A stretch of 47,401 nucleotides of DNA from a virus. The DNA lies in the IMG/VR virus record IMGVR_UViG_3300027851_000044, positions 1-47,401 of that record; one strand, given 5' to 3'. Position numbers and translations under genes: made by a program. Below are positions 16,511 to 23,735 of the stretch, piece after piece (the stretch's first letter is position 1; every line of letters begins with the position of its first letter). The notes under the pieces were generated by a model. That model had not been told where the DNA came from. It did not search any database and saw only the letters and a list, made by a program, of their open reading frames with translations.

Positions 16511-18504
16511 TGACCACGTTTAGTGCAAAAAGTGTCGTTATTGACTGTGCAGATAATTATGGACACACCCAGATGAGTATTCGTTCTATAGAATTTCATT
16601 TGAATGGTAGTCTTATTTCAGTAACATCCGGTTTTACCGCGTATGGAACGAGCAGATATTCTGCGGATTATTCATACGAAATGATTTTTAATACATCTCT
16701 GTCCAAAACTGGAGCTTGGCTGTACACATCGTGGGTAACAAATAGTAACTCTAATCAACGGGTAATTATTGTTTTCAACACTCCTATTACATTTGATGAG
16801 ATTATCGTAAACAATGGCCATTCTGATGGTATTGTAACAAATACAGGGGCGAAAAATGTAACTATTAAAATTTCTGACGATGCCATAACCAACACCACCT
16901 ATAATGCAGAGGTTAGTAATTCATATCTTTTATTCAATGGGGCATTTGATCAGCATGTAGCTCAGAATATCATTGATGATAAAACATTATCATTGATCCT
17001 CCCGGTCAATCTCTCCACAATCATCCGCTTATTAATCCAGCCCTACGCCCTCGAAGGATCTCCCCGCGCCTTGCTGGCCCAGGACTGGAACCTGATGCTG
17101 TCGCTGCGGAACGTGGTCAATCAGGACTGGTCGCTGCGGATGCTCCAGATCCTGACCCAGTATTACGGTGATGTGCCGGTGCGGCTGGCGAAGCTCGATC
17201 AATACTGGGGACCGGCGGCGGAATTAAAGAAAATTCTGCACGAGGTATACGGCGGTAACCCCGTGGTACAGAACACTTTAGCTGAGTCCTATGATCTATT
17301 AACTTCGCTTTTGTCCCGGTCAGATGCCGGGTATTCATTGATTGGTGACCAATTGGTCAACTATGTCGGCGCCATATACGCTTTAAACAATTCCGATAAG
17401 TTGCTGTCCGCCCTAAGAGAAAGATATGCTATAGCGTTGGGGGGCACCAGTGGTCAAATATCGGCATCCGTCAATATCGCCGGGGGCGTTGTCGCTTCTG
17501 GAGGTTTTAATTTAACTTATTCGATGGACGAGTATTGCGGGTCATGTGACGTAACAATCAACAATGAACAATCATGGGAAAATATAAATTATCTGGACCC
17601 AATTGTTTTAACTATCGAATCCAATACGTATAATTTTGTGGTGGTTGAAAAATATCTGGCGGAGTCGCCGGGTAAACCAGTGTTTAGAATACGCGGAAGA
17701 TCACACTCTATAGCACTTGACTTCCCCCACGCCACCGAAATAAAGGACGATTTACTGATTAATGGTCTCTGCAGTGACGTAGTTGATGCTATTGCGGGGA
17801 TCGGCGGAAAAGCCATTGATTGGTATATCCCTGCCGATGAGTCTATTACGGCCAAAGATGTGCAGATTGCTGGGTCATCCCCGATGGGGGCCATAAAGAA
17901 GATTGTAAACGAATTTCGAGCCGTGGTACAAACTTCTCCGGACGGAACAATCAGGGCTATGCCGTCCCACAATGTAAATACCGATAAATATAATGTATCC
18001 ACAATAACGGCAACAATTGACGCCATAAAAGAAGTATCGTCGTGTGAATGGGGTTCCGAAAAACGGCAGGGGTATAACAAATACTTTGTGTCAAATCAAG
18101 CCGCAACAGGTGGATATGTTCTTGAATCGAAGGCCATAAGTGAAATCCTGGATCACATCATGGCCAGTATTGTGCCGTGGACCAATAAGCCAGTATACCT
18201 AGCAACATCTGAATTAACCAATGTCTGGATAGAGGCCAAAGGCATAACCGAGGAAATTATTGAGGAAGAAGTTGAAATAAAAAACGGATCCGGAAAATTG
18301 CAAAAACCGTGGTACGGCACAATTTCTGTTGACTACGGCACCCGAATTGATCTAGGAACCCCGGTATTTGTTGAGGATGGTTCCTTGTTGGTTGCCGGTT
18401 TGGCCAGTAGCATGGCCATGGTTAAATATAAAACGCGGTATTGGTTATGGGCTGTTACCGGTACTGATAAAGAAAATGTACAATATATACTGATGAGTTA
18501 TTAA
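16510..18504 (+). CDS. Large tail protein: fibre-like N-terminus, helical repeats, hub-like C-terminus
   Basis: A 664-residue mosaic. Residues 1-160 are an AT-rich-coded beta domain (SIEFHLNGSLISVTSGFTAY; VIIVFNTPITFDEIIVNNG) with a discoidin/carbohydrate-binding look. Residues ~175-310 are helical repeats built on L-x-Q/E-x-W/Y (LLAQDWNLMLSL, VVNQDWSLRML, LTQYYGD, LDQYWGP, LHEVYGG, LAESYDL). Residues ~320-664 resemble a baseplate-hub or tail-tip protein (TYSMDEYCGSCDVTINNEQ; FVVVEKYLAESPGKP; a final YKTRYWLWAVTGTDKENVQY). Probably the central tail-tip protein. Specific family not recognised. Confidence 0.68.
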   Translation: MTTFSAKSVVIDCADNYGHTQMSIRSIEFHLNGSLISVTSGFTAYGTSRYSADYSYEMIFNTSLSKTGAWLYTSWVTNSNSNQRVIIVFNTPITFDEIIVNNGHSDGIVTNTGAKNVTIKISDDAITNTTYNAEVSNSYLLFNGAFDQHVAQNIIDDKTLSLILPVNLSTIIRLLIQPYALEGSPRALLAQDWNLMLSLRNVVNQDWSLRMLQILTQYYGDVPVRLAKLDQYWGPAAELKKILHEVYGGNPVVQNTLAESYDLLTSLLSRSDAGYSLIGDQLVNYVGAIYALNNSDKLLSALRERYAIALGGTSGQISASVNIAGGVVASGGFNLTYSMDEYCGSCDVTINNEQSWENINYLDPIVLTIESNTYNFVVVEKYLAESPGKPVFRIRGRSHSIALDFPHATEIKDDLLINGLCSDVVDAIAGIGGKAIDWYIPADESITAKDVQIAGSSPMGAIKKIVNEFRAVVQTSPDGTIRAMPSHNVNTDKYNVSTITATIDAIKEVSSCEWGSEKRQGYNKYFVSNQAATGGYVLESKAISEILDHIMASIVPWTNKPVYLATSELTNVWIEAKGITEEIIEEEVEIKNGSGKLQKPWYGTISVDYGTRIDLGTPVFVEDGSLLVAGLASSMAMVKYKTRYWLWAVTGTDKENVQYILMSY

Positions 18505-18506
18505 TT

Positions 18507-19049
18507 ATGCCAAATTTTGAGGGTTCCATTATAGTTAGGTCTAGCGACGGCTCCACATTTGACGATTATCTTTTTGAAGCCGAATTGGATGAAATACTTA
18601 ATGTAGACTACTTGGGCGAACCCACCACAACAATAACCCCTGGATCTGTTGCTTATATTGCGGTAAATCATTCAAGCAACATCATTATTGATTCGGTGGT
18701 TCCCACCGATGGATCAATCCAGTTTTACGATGTCAAAAGTAGGGAAAAAATTGACCCCGGTGTATTATTCGCTGGACGAACAGCCGAAGATGCCGACGTT
18801 CATGATTTGCCAGTAATTCCAGATTCTTACTCCTTGAAATATTTGGGCAGGTCCGGAAAAGTGTCGGCTGCCGCCAGTGCATTTGGACAGGTATCTTTAA
18901 CCGGGGATGTTACCAAAACCCCATTTATGGCGAAGATAACGACCACGTATCAAGCAAAAATATACAAGTTATTTGTTCCGGACATGGTGTTGGCCGAGGA
19001 TGAAAGTTACCCGATAGCTATTGTATTTTATATATCAAAGGTGGCGTGA
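18507..19049 (+). CDS. Late tail protein of unknown function
   Basis: A 180-residue acidic, beta-rich protein (GSIIVRSSDGSTFDDYLFEA; PGSVAYIAVNHSSNIII), two bases after the hub-like protein and one base before the next gene. No signal peptide or coiled coil. It ends the main tail run together with two small genes, so it is probably a tail-tip accessory. No strong ribosome site; translation may rely on coupling. Confidence 0.6.
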   Translation: MPNFEGSIIVRSSDGSTFDDYLFEAELDEILNVDYLGEPTTTITPGSVAYIAVNHSSNIIIDSVVPTDGSIQFYDVKSREKIDPGVLFAGRTAEDADVHDLPVIPDSYSLKYLGRSGKVSAAASAFGQVSLTGDVTKTPFMAKITTTYQAKIYKLFVPDMVLAEDESYPIAIVFYISKVA

Positions 19050-19050
19050 C

Positions 19051-19353
19051 ATGGCCGTAATTGTACAACGACTCCCGGCAGACAAACCAGGGCCGGATAT
19101 TTACACATTTTTAAAATTGCCCGAGTCTCTGCTAGAGATTGGTAGGCAGGAAATAAACGCCAATGGGCAGGATGTAATCAATTTGTCTATGCAATTGATT
19201 GGCAATGATTACATTGAGCCCGGATCAATAATAAAGGTACTATATATGGGTACCGAGCTGTTTGGGATGGTCACTTCTTTTAGTTCAGTTGTAACAGTGA
19301 CCAATAAGACCGCCAGCATTAACACCACCATATCCGTGGAGATACCGCAGTGA
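19051..19353 (+). CDS. Small late tail protein
   Basis: A 100-residue protein. ATG 19051, just after the previous stop, was chosen because the longer frame overlaps the neighbour with no ribosome site. Pattern: an N-terminal RLPADKPGPDIYTFLKLP, a QEINANGQDVINLSMQLIG strand pair, and a small-barrel-like C-terminus (GSIIKVLYMGTELFGMVTSF). Such small barrels are common in tail-tip hubs. The stop overlaps the next GTG start. Confidence 0.6.
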   Translation: MAVIVQRLPADKPGPDIYTFLKLPESLLEIGRQEINANGQDVINLSMQLIGNDYIEPGSIIKVLYMGTELFGMVTSFSSVVTVTNKTASINTTISVEIPQ

Positions 19354-19532
19354 AAATAGTAGAGGTTACTGAAATACTTGGGGGCGGGAAGATAAAAGTA
19401 AAGGATGCAGTTGGTAGAGAGTTCACATCCTTTACTGATAAAAATGTCACTACCGGGGATTACTTGATCATGGTTTCCGGGGTTGTGGTCCAAAAAACCG
19501 GTAAACCCACAATCACGACATACACCGTATGA
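19350..19532 (+). CDS. Short beta-barrel-like protein at the end of the late arm
   Basis: A 60-residue protein from GTG 19350, overlapping the previous stop (GTGA). The sequence (EVTEILGGGKIKVKDAVG, then VTTGDYLIMVSGVVVQK) looks like a small SH3/OB-type barrel. Its last 20 bases overlap the end of the convergent nuclease gene on the other strand, where the arms meet. No intrinsic terminator is visible there. Confidence 0.55.
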   Translation: MKIVEVTEILGGGKIKVKDAVGREFTSFTDKNVTTGDYLIMVSGVVVQKTGKPTITTYTV

Positions 19533-19917
19533 TATGGGCCATGAACCAGGGCGAATTAAACTCCAGCACCGGGATAGTGTGGCCAGTCCGCATGGCCCAG
19601 TCAATATCGCACAATAGCAGGGGGTGTAGACCGTGTTCGTAGCAAAGGATGATGTGATTCTCGGCCTTGATCAGGACCATGCCCCCAAAGTCAGACAAAA
19701 AGTTTCTCTGCTCGATCAGCAGGGGGTGCTTTTTTGGCTCTGACCAATCTTTCAGTTCAATGAAAGCTGTTACCCGTGCCCCCCCGCGCCCAGGAATAAA
19801 TGAAACTACAGAATCCGGGATCCCCTTCTCACTGCAATTTTCCAGACGGCAGGACCTCCAACTTGGCACTTCTTTCATTTTGCCATTGATCCACTTCCAC
19901 AGGTTCTTCTCGCTCAT
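19513..19917 (-). CDS. VRR-NUC/Holliday-resolvase-like nuclease
   Basis: A 134-residue protein, last gene of the leftward arm. The PD-(D/E)XK pattern is visible as KGIPDSVVSF with Asp at about residue 35, then FIELK with Glu at about 54 and Lys at about 56, followed by EQRNFLSDFGGMVLIK, as in VRR-NUC-type resolvases. Such enzymes act on branched DNA or as structure-specific nucleases. ATG 19917 overlaps the exonuclease stop (ATGA). Resolution of replication or packaging intermediates is the likely role. Confidence 0.72.
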   Translation of the reverse strand: MSEKNLWKWINGKMKEVPSWRSCRLENCSEKGIPDSVVSFIPGRGGARVTAFIELKDWSEPKKHPLLIEQRNFLSDFGGMVLIKAENHIILCYEHGLHPLLLCDIDWAMRTGHTIPVLEFNSPWFMAHIIRCMS

Positions 19918-20495
19918 AGTCCCAGCCTTTTCCACAGAGTTTTTATAACGTCACGGGTGGCCTGGATGTCGGCAAGGGCGTCATGGGCGTTATCTAGGGG
20001 AATCCCCAACGCTTGGGCCACAGTTTTTAGTTTCCGATCCGGAATAAATATCCTTTTGCCCGTTTTAATCTCCAATAAAAGGGCCATATTTAATCCGTCC
20101 AGGTATGCCCCCCCATGGCACAAGCCAAAGAAATACTTGTTCCGGTGCTTCTGGAACCATTCGTTGATAAAACCGGCATCAAAGTTACAGTTGTAACCAG
20201 CGATCACCATCTTGTCATGCTTATCATACCGGTTGACGTGGGTGGCTAGTAGGGCATCAACTTTTTTATAAACTGTGAAACTGTCCAGAGGCCTCGCCAT
20301 GACCTCTTCTATAGTTAAACCGGAAACGGCCAGGGCTTCCGGTTCAATCTTCTCGGTCGGCAGGGGCTTAAACTTGTAGTCAATCTCCGCTACCATTTTT
20401 CCATCAATGATGATCTGACCGGCGATCTGGTGTATGCCATTGATCTTGGGGTCGAGTCCGGTTGTTTCCGTATCTACGAAAAAAATCTTGTTCAT
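19914..20495 (-). CDS. DnaQ-like DEDDh 3'-5' exonuclease
   Basis: A 193-residue protein. Exo I is FFVDTETTGLDP (Asp8, Glu10). Exo II lies around AGYNCNFDAGFINEWF. Exo III is NAHDALADIQATRDV with the DEDDh His and last Asp. It may edit DNA ends or degrade DNA in recombination or host takeover. ATG 20495 overlaps the datZ stop (ATGA), so it is co-translated with the Z pathway. The polymerase has its own exonuclease domain, so this second one is not required for proofreading by the same chain. Confidence 0.85.
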   Translation of the reverse strand: MNKIFFVDTETTGLDPKINGIHQIAGQIIIDGKMVAEIDYKFKPLPTEKIEPEALAVSGLTIEEVMARPLDSFTVYKKVDALLATHVNRYDKHDKMVIAGYNCNFDAGFINEWFQKHRNKYFFGLCHGGAYLDGLNMALLLEIKTGKRIFIPDRKLKTVAQALGIPLDNAHDALADIQATRDVIKTLWKRLGL

Positions 20496-20968
20496 TTCGC
20501 CCCCAAATTGTAAATAAAACTCCACAAATCGGGTCCACCGATTCCCAGTTCTACACTCAAATCGCCTATACTCTTTTTCAGCCCCCCCAACAACCATATA
20601 GTAACTGCGGCTGAATCCACGCAGTGCGCTTCGGCAAATATGTACGCCTCAATCATGTCCGCTAGTTTTATTACTTTATTGCCGGTGCCAACTGGTTGTT
20701 CGTGATCAACCTTAGCCGGGGAGGGTATATCGCCGGTGTAAATCTCCTCCTTCCAATCGTGATCCAGGGCTGCCACAATTATCTCGTTATCGTCCATTGT
20801 CTCCATGATAAAGTTTGATAATATGGCCCTGGTGATCATGGCCACATTGAAGGAATGCTCCGCCACTGATTGAGTGCGGGACATTTTGATGATTGCCCAG
20901 CGCGGAATAATTGATGCCCGCATAAACGGATGTGGCCCAAACGGGGCTTTAAAATTACTTGATACCAT
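20492..20968 (-). CDS. datZ: DatZ-like HD-domain dATP triphosphohydrolase
   Basis: A 158-residue protein. HD-phosphohydrolase ligands are visible: RTQSVAEHSFNVAMI (His38), ALDHDWKEEIYTGDIPSP (His70, Asp71, Glu74) and KLADMIEAY (Asp104). The RASIIPRWAII start and short all-helical length match DatZ of Z-genome phages, which removes dATP so that dZTP is the only A-type precursor; the linked purZ makes this reading strong. ATG 20968 was chosen because AAAGGA lies eight bases upstream; longer frames overlap the upstream gene. A generic 5'-nucleotidase of the YfbR type is the main alternative. Confidence 0.87.
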   Translation of the reverse strand: MVSSNFKAPFGPHPFMRASIIPRWAIIKMSRTQSVAEHSFNVAMITRAILSNFIMETMDDNEIIVAALDHDWKEEIYTGDIPSPAKVDHEQPVGTGNKVIKLADMIEAYIFAEAHCVDSAAVTIWLLGGLKKSIGDLSVELGIGGPDLWSFIYNLGAK

Positions 20969-21158
20969 AGCTGTGTCCTTTACAAAAAAGGTTATCGGGT
21001 CCGTGCCCGTTTTCATTTGAACATTGGATGTATTTTCTGGTTGCGCAGTCATACACTGGCCATGCACATCTTCCCTCTTTGTACGGGAGTTTCCATCTGC
21101 CGCCATATAGGGTGCGCCGGGCCTCTTTCACAGTTGCCGGGATTTCGGGCCTACCCAT
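20955..21158 (-). CDS. Small Cys-containing protein in the Z operon
   Basis: A 67-residue basic protein overlapping datZ by 14 bases and the upstream gene by eight. Its C-terminal half carries EGRCAWPVYDC, KYIQCSN and FCKGHS, a set of Cys and His that could bind one zinc ion. The N-terminal half is Arg-rich (EARRTLYGGRWKLPYKEG). No family recognised. Its place between the MazG-like enzyme and datZ makes it a candidate accessory factor, but nothing in the sequence proves it. Confidence 0.6.
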   Translation of the reverse strand: MGRPEIPATVKEARRTLYGGRWKLPYKEGRCAWPVYDCATRKYIQCSNENGHGPDNLFCKGHSYGIK

Positions 21159-21351
21159 TGTCTTTTTCCTTACACGGGCACCATTCCGGTATTTTGTATT
21201 GATCGTGGATTATCCGATGATCTGCCTTTCTACAATACCACGTGGTGGGATATGGTGCACTTGTAAAAGCACAATCGTGTAATTGCGAGGAGTTTGTAGA
21301 ATACGGGCAATTTCTGCACTTGTCCACTTCGTGCACTGTTACGATTTTCAC
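21151..21351 (-). CDS. Small Cys-rich protein in the Z operon
   Basis: A 66-residue protein overlapping the MazG-like stop by ATGA (21348-21351). Cysteines are arranged as DKCRNCPYS, HDCAFTS, TTWYCRK and PEWCPCKE; the ending IPEWCPC resembles small phage zinc-knuckle proteins of unknown role. Two CxxC-like pairs suggest metal binding. No enzymatic motif. Confidence 0.65.
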   Translation of the reverse strand: MKIVTVHEVDKCRNCPYSTNSSQLHDCAFTSAPYPTTWYCRKADHRIIHDQYKIPEWCPCKEKDNG

Positions 21352-21800
21352 GCTTTCTCCTTCTGCCGGTTAAACCACCACAGAAACATGGCATTAACTG
21401 CAATATTACCCATGTGATCGGTCGGCATGGTGGGGTCTGTGTCAATTATCTCCCCTTTGCGGTAAGCCTGGAAATGGCGGAATAGGGCATCTTCATAAGC
21501 TTCCGGTTCTACTAGCTGCCAAGAGGGGGTACCGTCCGGTTCGCAGGGATGGTTAATTTCCCCCCGCGTAAGAATTTCTGCCATTAACTCCAGGAATCCC
21601 GGCAAAATTAAGCTGTATTTTAGTTTGCCATCGTCCCATTTCCGATTTTTCCGCGCCAGGGTATCCTTTAGTTTTCTCATGTCATCCACAAAGGAAGGAT
21701 AAGGGGATTTTCTGGGGTCCATGCAGCAACCGACATCTTCTTGTGCCGCCTCCAACTGCTCCACCAGGGTATGCTCATTGATTGATAATGGTTCGTTCAT
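21348..21800 (-). CDS. MazG-like nucleotide pyrophosphohydrolase (DUF5664-type), MazZ-role candidate
   Basis: A 150-residue helical protein. The stretch NRKWDDGKLKYSLILPGFLE (about residues 52-71), GEINHP, an AYEDALFRHFQAYRKGE helix and TDHMGNIAVNAMFLWWF match the phage DUF5664 family (annotated dATP/dGTP diphosphohydrolase), an all-alpha NTP-pyrophosphohydrolase of the MazG type. In Z-phages MazZ turns (d)GTP into (d)GMP, the PurZ substrate; this gene, next to purZ and datZ, is the obvious counterpart. Whether it is a true MazZ orthologue or a parallel solution cannot be decided by eye. A GTG at 21809 is an alternative start. Confidence 0.72.
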   Translation of the reverse strand: MNEPLSINEHTLVEQLEAAQEDVGCCMDPRKSPYPSFVDDMRKLKDTLARKNRKWDDGKLKYSLILPGFLELMAEILTRGEINHPCEPDGTPSWQLVEPEAYEDALFRHFQAYRKGEIIDTDPTMPTDHMGNIAVNAMFLWWFNRQKEKA

Positions 21801-21811
21801 TTCCGCCACCC

Positions 21812-21836
21812 AAAATAAAGGGGGCCGAAGCCCCCC
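21812..21836 (-). terminator. Intrinsic terminator after purZ
   Basis: On the minus strand a GGGGGC-TTCG-GCCCCC hairpin (21835-21820) is followed by TTTATTTT. It lies between the purZ stop (21846) and the MazG-like start (21800). Partial termination here would set purZ apart from the downstream genes. Confidence 0.75.
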
Positions 21837-21845
21837 GATAGAAAG

Positions 21846-22859
21846 TTATTTAATCCAGGACACGTTACACTTGTAATCGCTGGGGTGAACTATATCATTA
21901 ATGGTTTTACCATAACCCACCCATGACAAACTGGCCTCGCATGACCACGCCGCTGTTTTCACCAAGTCAATAAAGTCCTCCTGTTCCAGGCCAGCAGGGA
22001 GATAATTAATGAAACCAAGAAAAACGTCCGTGGTCCCGTTCATCCGGATCGATTCCATCAACTGGTTAACGGAAAAAGAGAACACCCTGCGAACCTTTTT
22101 ACTTACACTGGTAAGCTCCGCCGGGACCCCGATCTGGCCCCAGGTAAGTTCCTCCTGGTCAGAATAGCAAGGGCCTGAGAACCCGACCATATTCCCGGCC
22201 TCGTCGAACCGGTTAGATACCCGAATAGGGAAGGTCCGGAAGCAGCCAATAATTCGCTCAACTCTCAGCGGGGAAATGGCCGCGTCGGCAATAACCTGAG
22301 CAGGACTAGTGTTCCTACTAGTACAGTATGGCCAGAATCCAAAATTGAGCGACAGACTGTGGCCCTGTGCACATATCGCCAGGACTTTTTCATGTGAGTG
22401 CATTTCCCGCACCCATTGGGCATTATCCACTGTGCCCTCGATGACATGCTTGGCCAAGATGTTGGTATTTCCGGGGTTCCTGCCCATTTTCTCGATCGTC
22501 GCTGCCGCGCCCCCGGTCATGGTCGACCCAACCCGGACAAAATCTTTCTCAGTGTTGAAGTGCTGCTCCTGGATCACCGCCGCATGCTGGTGAATAATAA
22601 CCCTGGCCCCTTCCGGCAGCTGTGCAATCTCCTTTTTAAGGTGGTCTAAGTCGATAACAGAGCCCGGAGAAATCATCAATGTCGCCGGATACCCGATCGG
22701 AAGTGTGGACCACTTGGTGCCCGCACTATCAAACCCCCCGCTATTGGGCATAGCATTGGTGATGATGGCCCCCGGTTTCCACTGGTGGCAATAAAACTCT
22801 GTAAAAAGCCGTTTTGATTCGCTGCCAAACTGCCCGCCGTAAATTACGTGTACTTTCAT
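21846..22859 (-). CDS. purZ: PurZ, N6-succino-2-amino-2'-deoxyadenylate synthase
   Basis: A 337-residue adenylosuccinate-synthetase homologue of the Z-phage branch, joining dGMP and aspartate as the committed step to diaminopurine. The nucleotide loop is GGQFGSESK (residues 8-16), where PurA has GDEGK: Ser13 replaces the catalytic Asp, the known PurZ mark. Other PurZ-like blocks are VGSTMTGGAAATIEKM, AQGHSLSLNFGFWPYCTSR, SDQEELTWGQIG and TSVSKKVRRVFSFS. Odd: the usual NAGHT box reads PNSGGFD (38-44), so the catalytic His appears to be missing. ATG 22859 has AGGAGAG upstream and a CAACCACCAC box at 22881-22890; a terminator follows the gene. Confidence 0.92.
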   Translation of the reverse strand: MKVHVIYGGQFGSESKRLFTEFYCHQWKPGAIITNAMPNSGGFDSAGTKWSTLPIGYPATLMISPGSVIDLDHLKKEIAQLPEGARVIIHQHAAVIQEQHFNTEKDFVRVGSTMTGGAAATIEKMGRNPGNTNILAKHVIEGTVDNAQWVREMHSHEKVLAICAQGHSLSLNFGFWPYCTSRNTSPAQVIADAAISPLRVERIIGCFRTFPIRVSNRFDEAGNMVGFSGPCYSDQEELTWGQIGVPAELTSVSKKVRRVFSFSVNQLMESIRMNGTTDVFLGFINYLPAGLEQEDFIDLVKTAAWSCEASLSWVGYGKTINDIVHPSDYKCNVSWIK

Positions 22860-22891
22860 TGTAGCTCTCCTTGGTGATTTGTGGTGGTTGG

Positions 22892-23203
22892 TCAATCGTG
22901 ATGCCCTTCGGCGTATGTAACTTTTTTCCTTTCCCAGGAATTGGTGTATTCCGGCAGGGGTTTCTTGCAGGATGGACAGTCCCCGGTAATATTGATCAGG
23001 TATTTGTTATACCTAATCCCGCAATGGGGGCAGGTCCGGTCTGCCGGGTAGTCCCACGGAAATTTTACCCCTTCTAGAGTTTCCATGGTATCCGGGCCAA
23101 AGTGCTTCGCTATTTTAATGGCGCACTCCACACAAAAACTCCTATTGGTGTCTTTGGTTTTGGCTACGGCTTCTGAACAACACTCTAGGCTATCACACTT
23201 CAT
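22892..23203 (-). CDS. Zinc-ribbon protein between ssb and purZ
   Basis: A 103-residue protein with two cysteine clusters. The N-terminal one is CDSLECC followed by FCVECAIKI; the C-terminal one is a textbook ribbon with TCPHCGIRYNK and GDCPSCKKPL (about residues 57-81). AAGGAG five bases before ATG 23203 gives a strong start. A nucleic-acid-binding or adaptor role is plausible. Its place between SSB and PurZ links it to the Z-replication operon. Confidence 0.75.
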   Translation of the reverse strand: MKCDSLECCSEAVAKTKDTNRSFCVECAIKIAKHFGPDTMETLEGVKFPWDYPADRTCPHCGIRYNKYLINITGDCPSCKKPLPEYTNSWERKKVTYAEGHHD

Positions 23204-23212
23204 GCTGTCTCC

Positions 23213-23608
23213 TTAAAATGGGACATCTTCCCCGGTACTGGGGTATCTTTCTTCACTCTCTGCGGCATATTCCCCCCGTCCTTGGGGCTTTGACAGCAGC
23301 TTTACCCGTTGTACTTTCACTTCTGCCGTGGGGATCTTGATGCCGTCCCGGTTTTCATACTCTCCATACTGCATCGAACCGGCCACAAACACCATGAACC
23401 CTTTCTCCAGGTTCTTTTCCGCGTATTCCGCCGGGAAACCAAAAGCCACGCACTTGTGCCATTCGGTTTTTTCCTGCCAATCGCCGGTCCGCTTGTCCTT
23501 CCACTTTTCGGTGGTGGCAACTGAAAACATGGCCATCGTTCCCTTTGAATTGGTATTTATCCTTGGGTCTTGCCCCAAATTACCTATTAACCTTACCTCA
23601 TTCAGCAT
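23213..23608 (-). CDS. ssb: Single-stranded DNA-binding protein
   Basis: A 131-residue OB-fold SSB. It starts MLNEVRLIGNLGQDPRI, with MAMFSVATTEKWKDK and FGFPAEYAEKNLEKGFMVFV marking the bacterial SSB fold. It ends in an acidic tail (EERYPSTGEDVPF) close to the DDIPF-type tip that recruits partner proteins. ATG 23608 overlaps the end of the small Cys protein by 11 bases. It should coat single strands during Z-DNA replication and is near the usual length for phage SSBs. Confidence 0.93.
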   Translation of the reverse strand: MLNEVRLIGNLGQDPRINTNSKGTMAMFSVATTEKWKDKRTGDWQEKTEWHKCVAFGFPAEYAEKNLEKGFMVFVAGSMQYGEYENRDGIKIPTAEVKVQRVKLLSKPQGRGEYAAESEERYPSTGEDVPF

Positions 23609-23735
23609 TTTCGCCCTCACAGTCAATTGGATTGCAGTCGGGATCGTGATCTTCCCACCCTTCCGCGTTTTCGCACCTGACAGGTTCTGTTACCCCGTCA
23701 CCTACCATCATTCCGCCGCACTCATTACATGTCAT
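23598..23735 (-). CDS. 45-residue acidic Cys-containing protein coupled to the polymerase
   Basis: ATG 23735 overlaps the polymerase stop as ATGA (23735-23732), and the TGA at 23598-23600 lies inside the ssb start region, so the frame fills the whole gap between the two genes. The product is very acidic, with TCNECGGMM at the start and RCENAEG, PDCNP and DCEGE further on. Tight packing on both sides and the CxxC pair favour a real zinc-knuckle gene. Confidence 0.6.
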   Translation of the reverse strand: MTCNECGGMMVGDGVTEPVRCENAEGWEDHDPDCNPIDCEGENAE

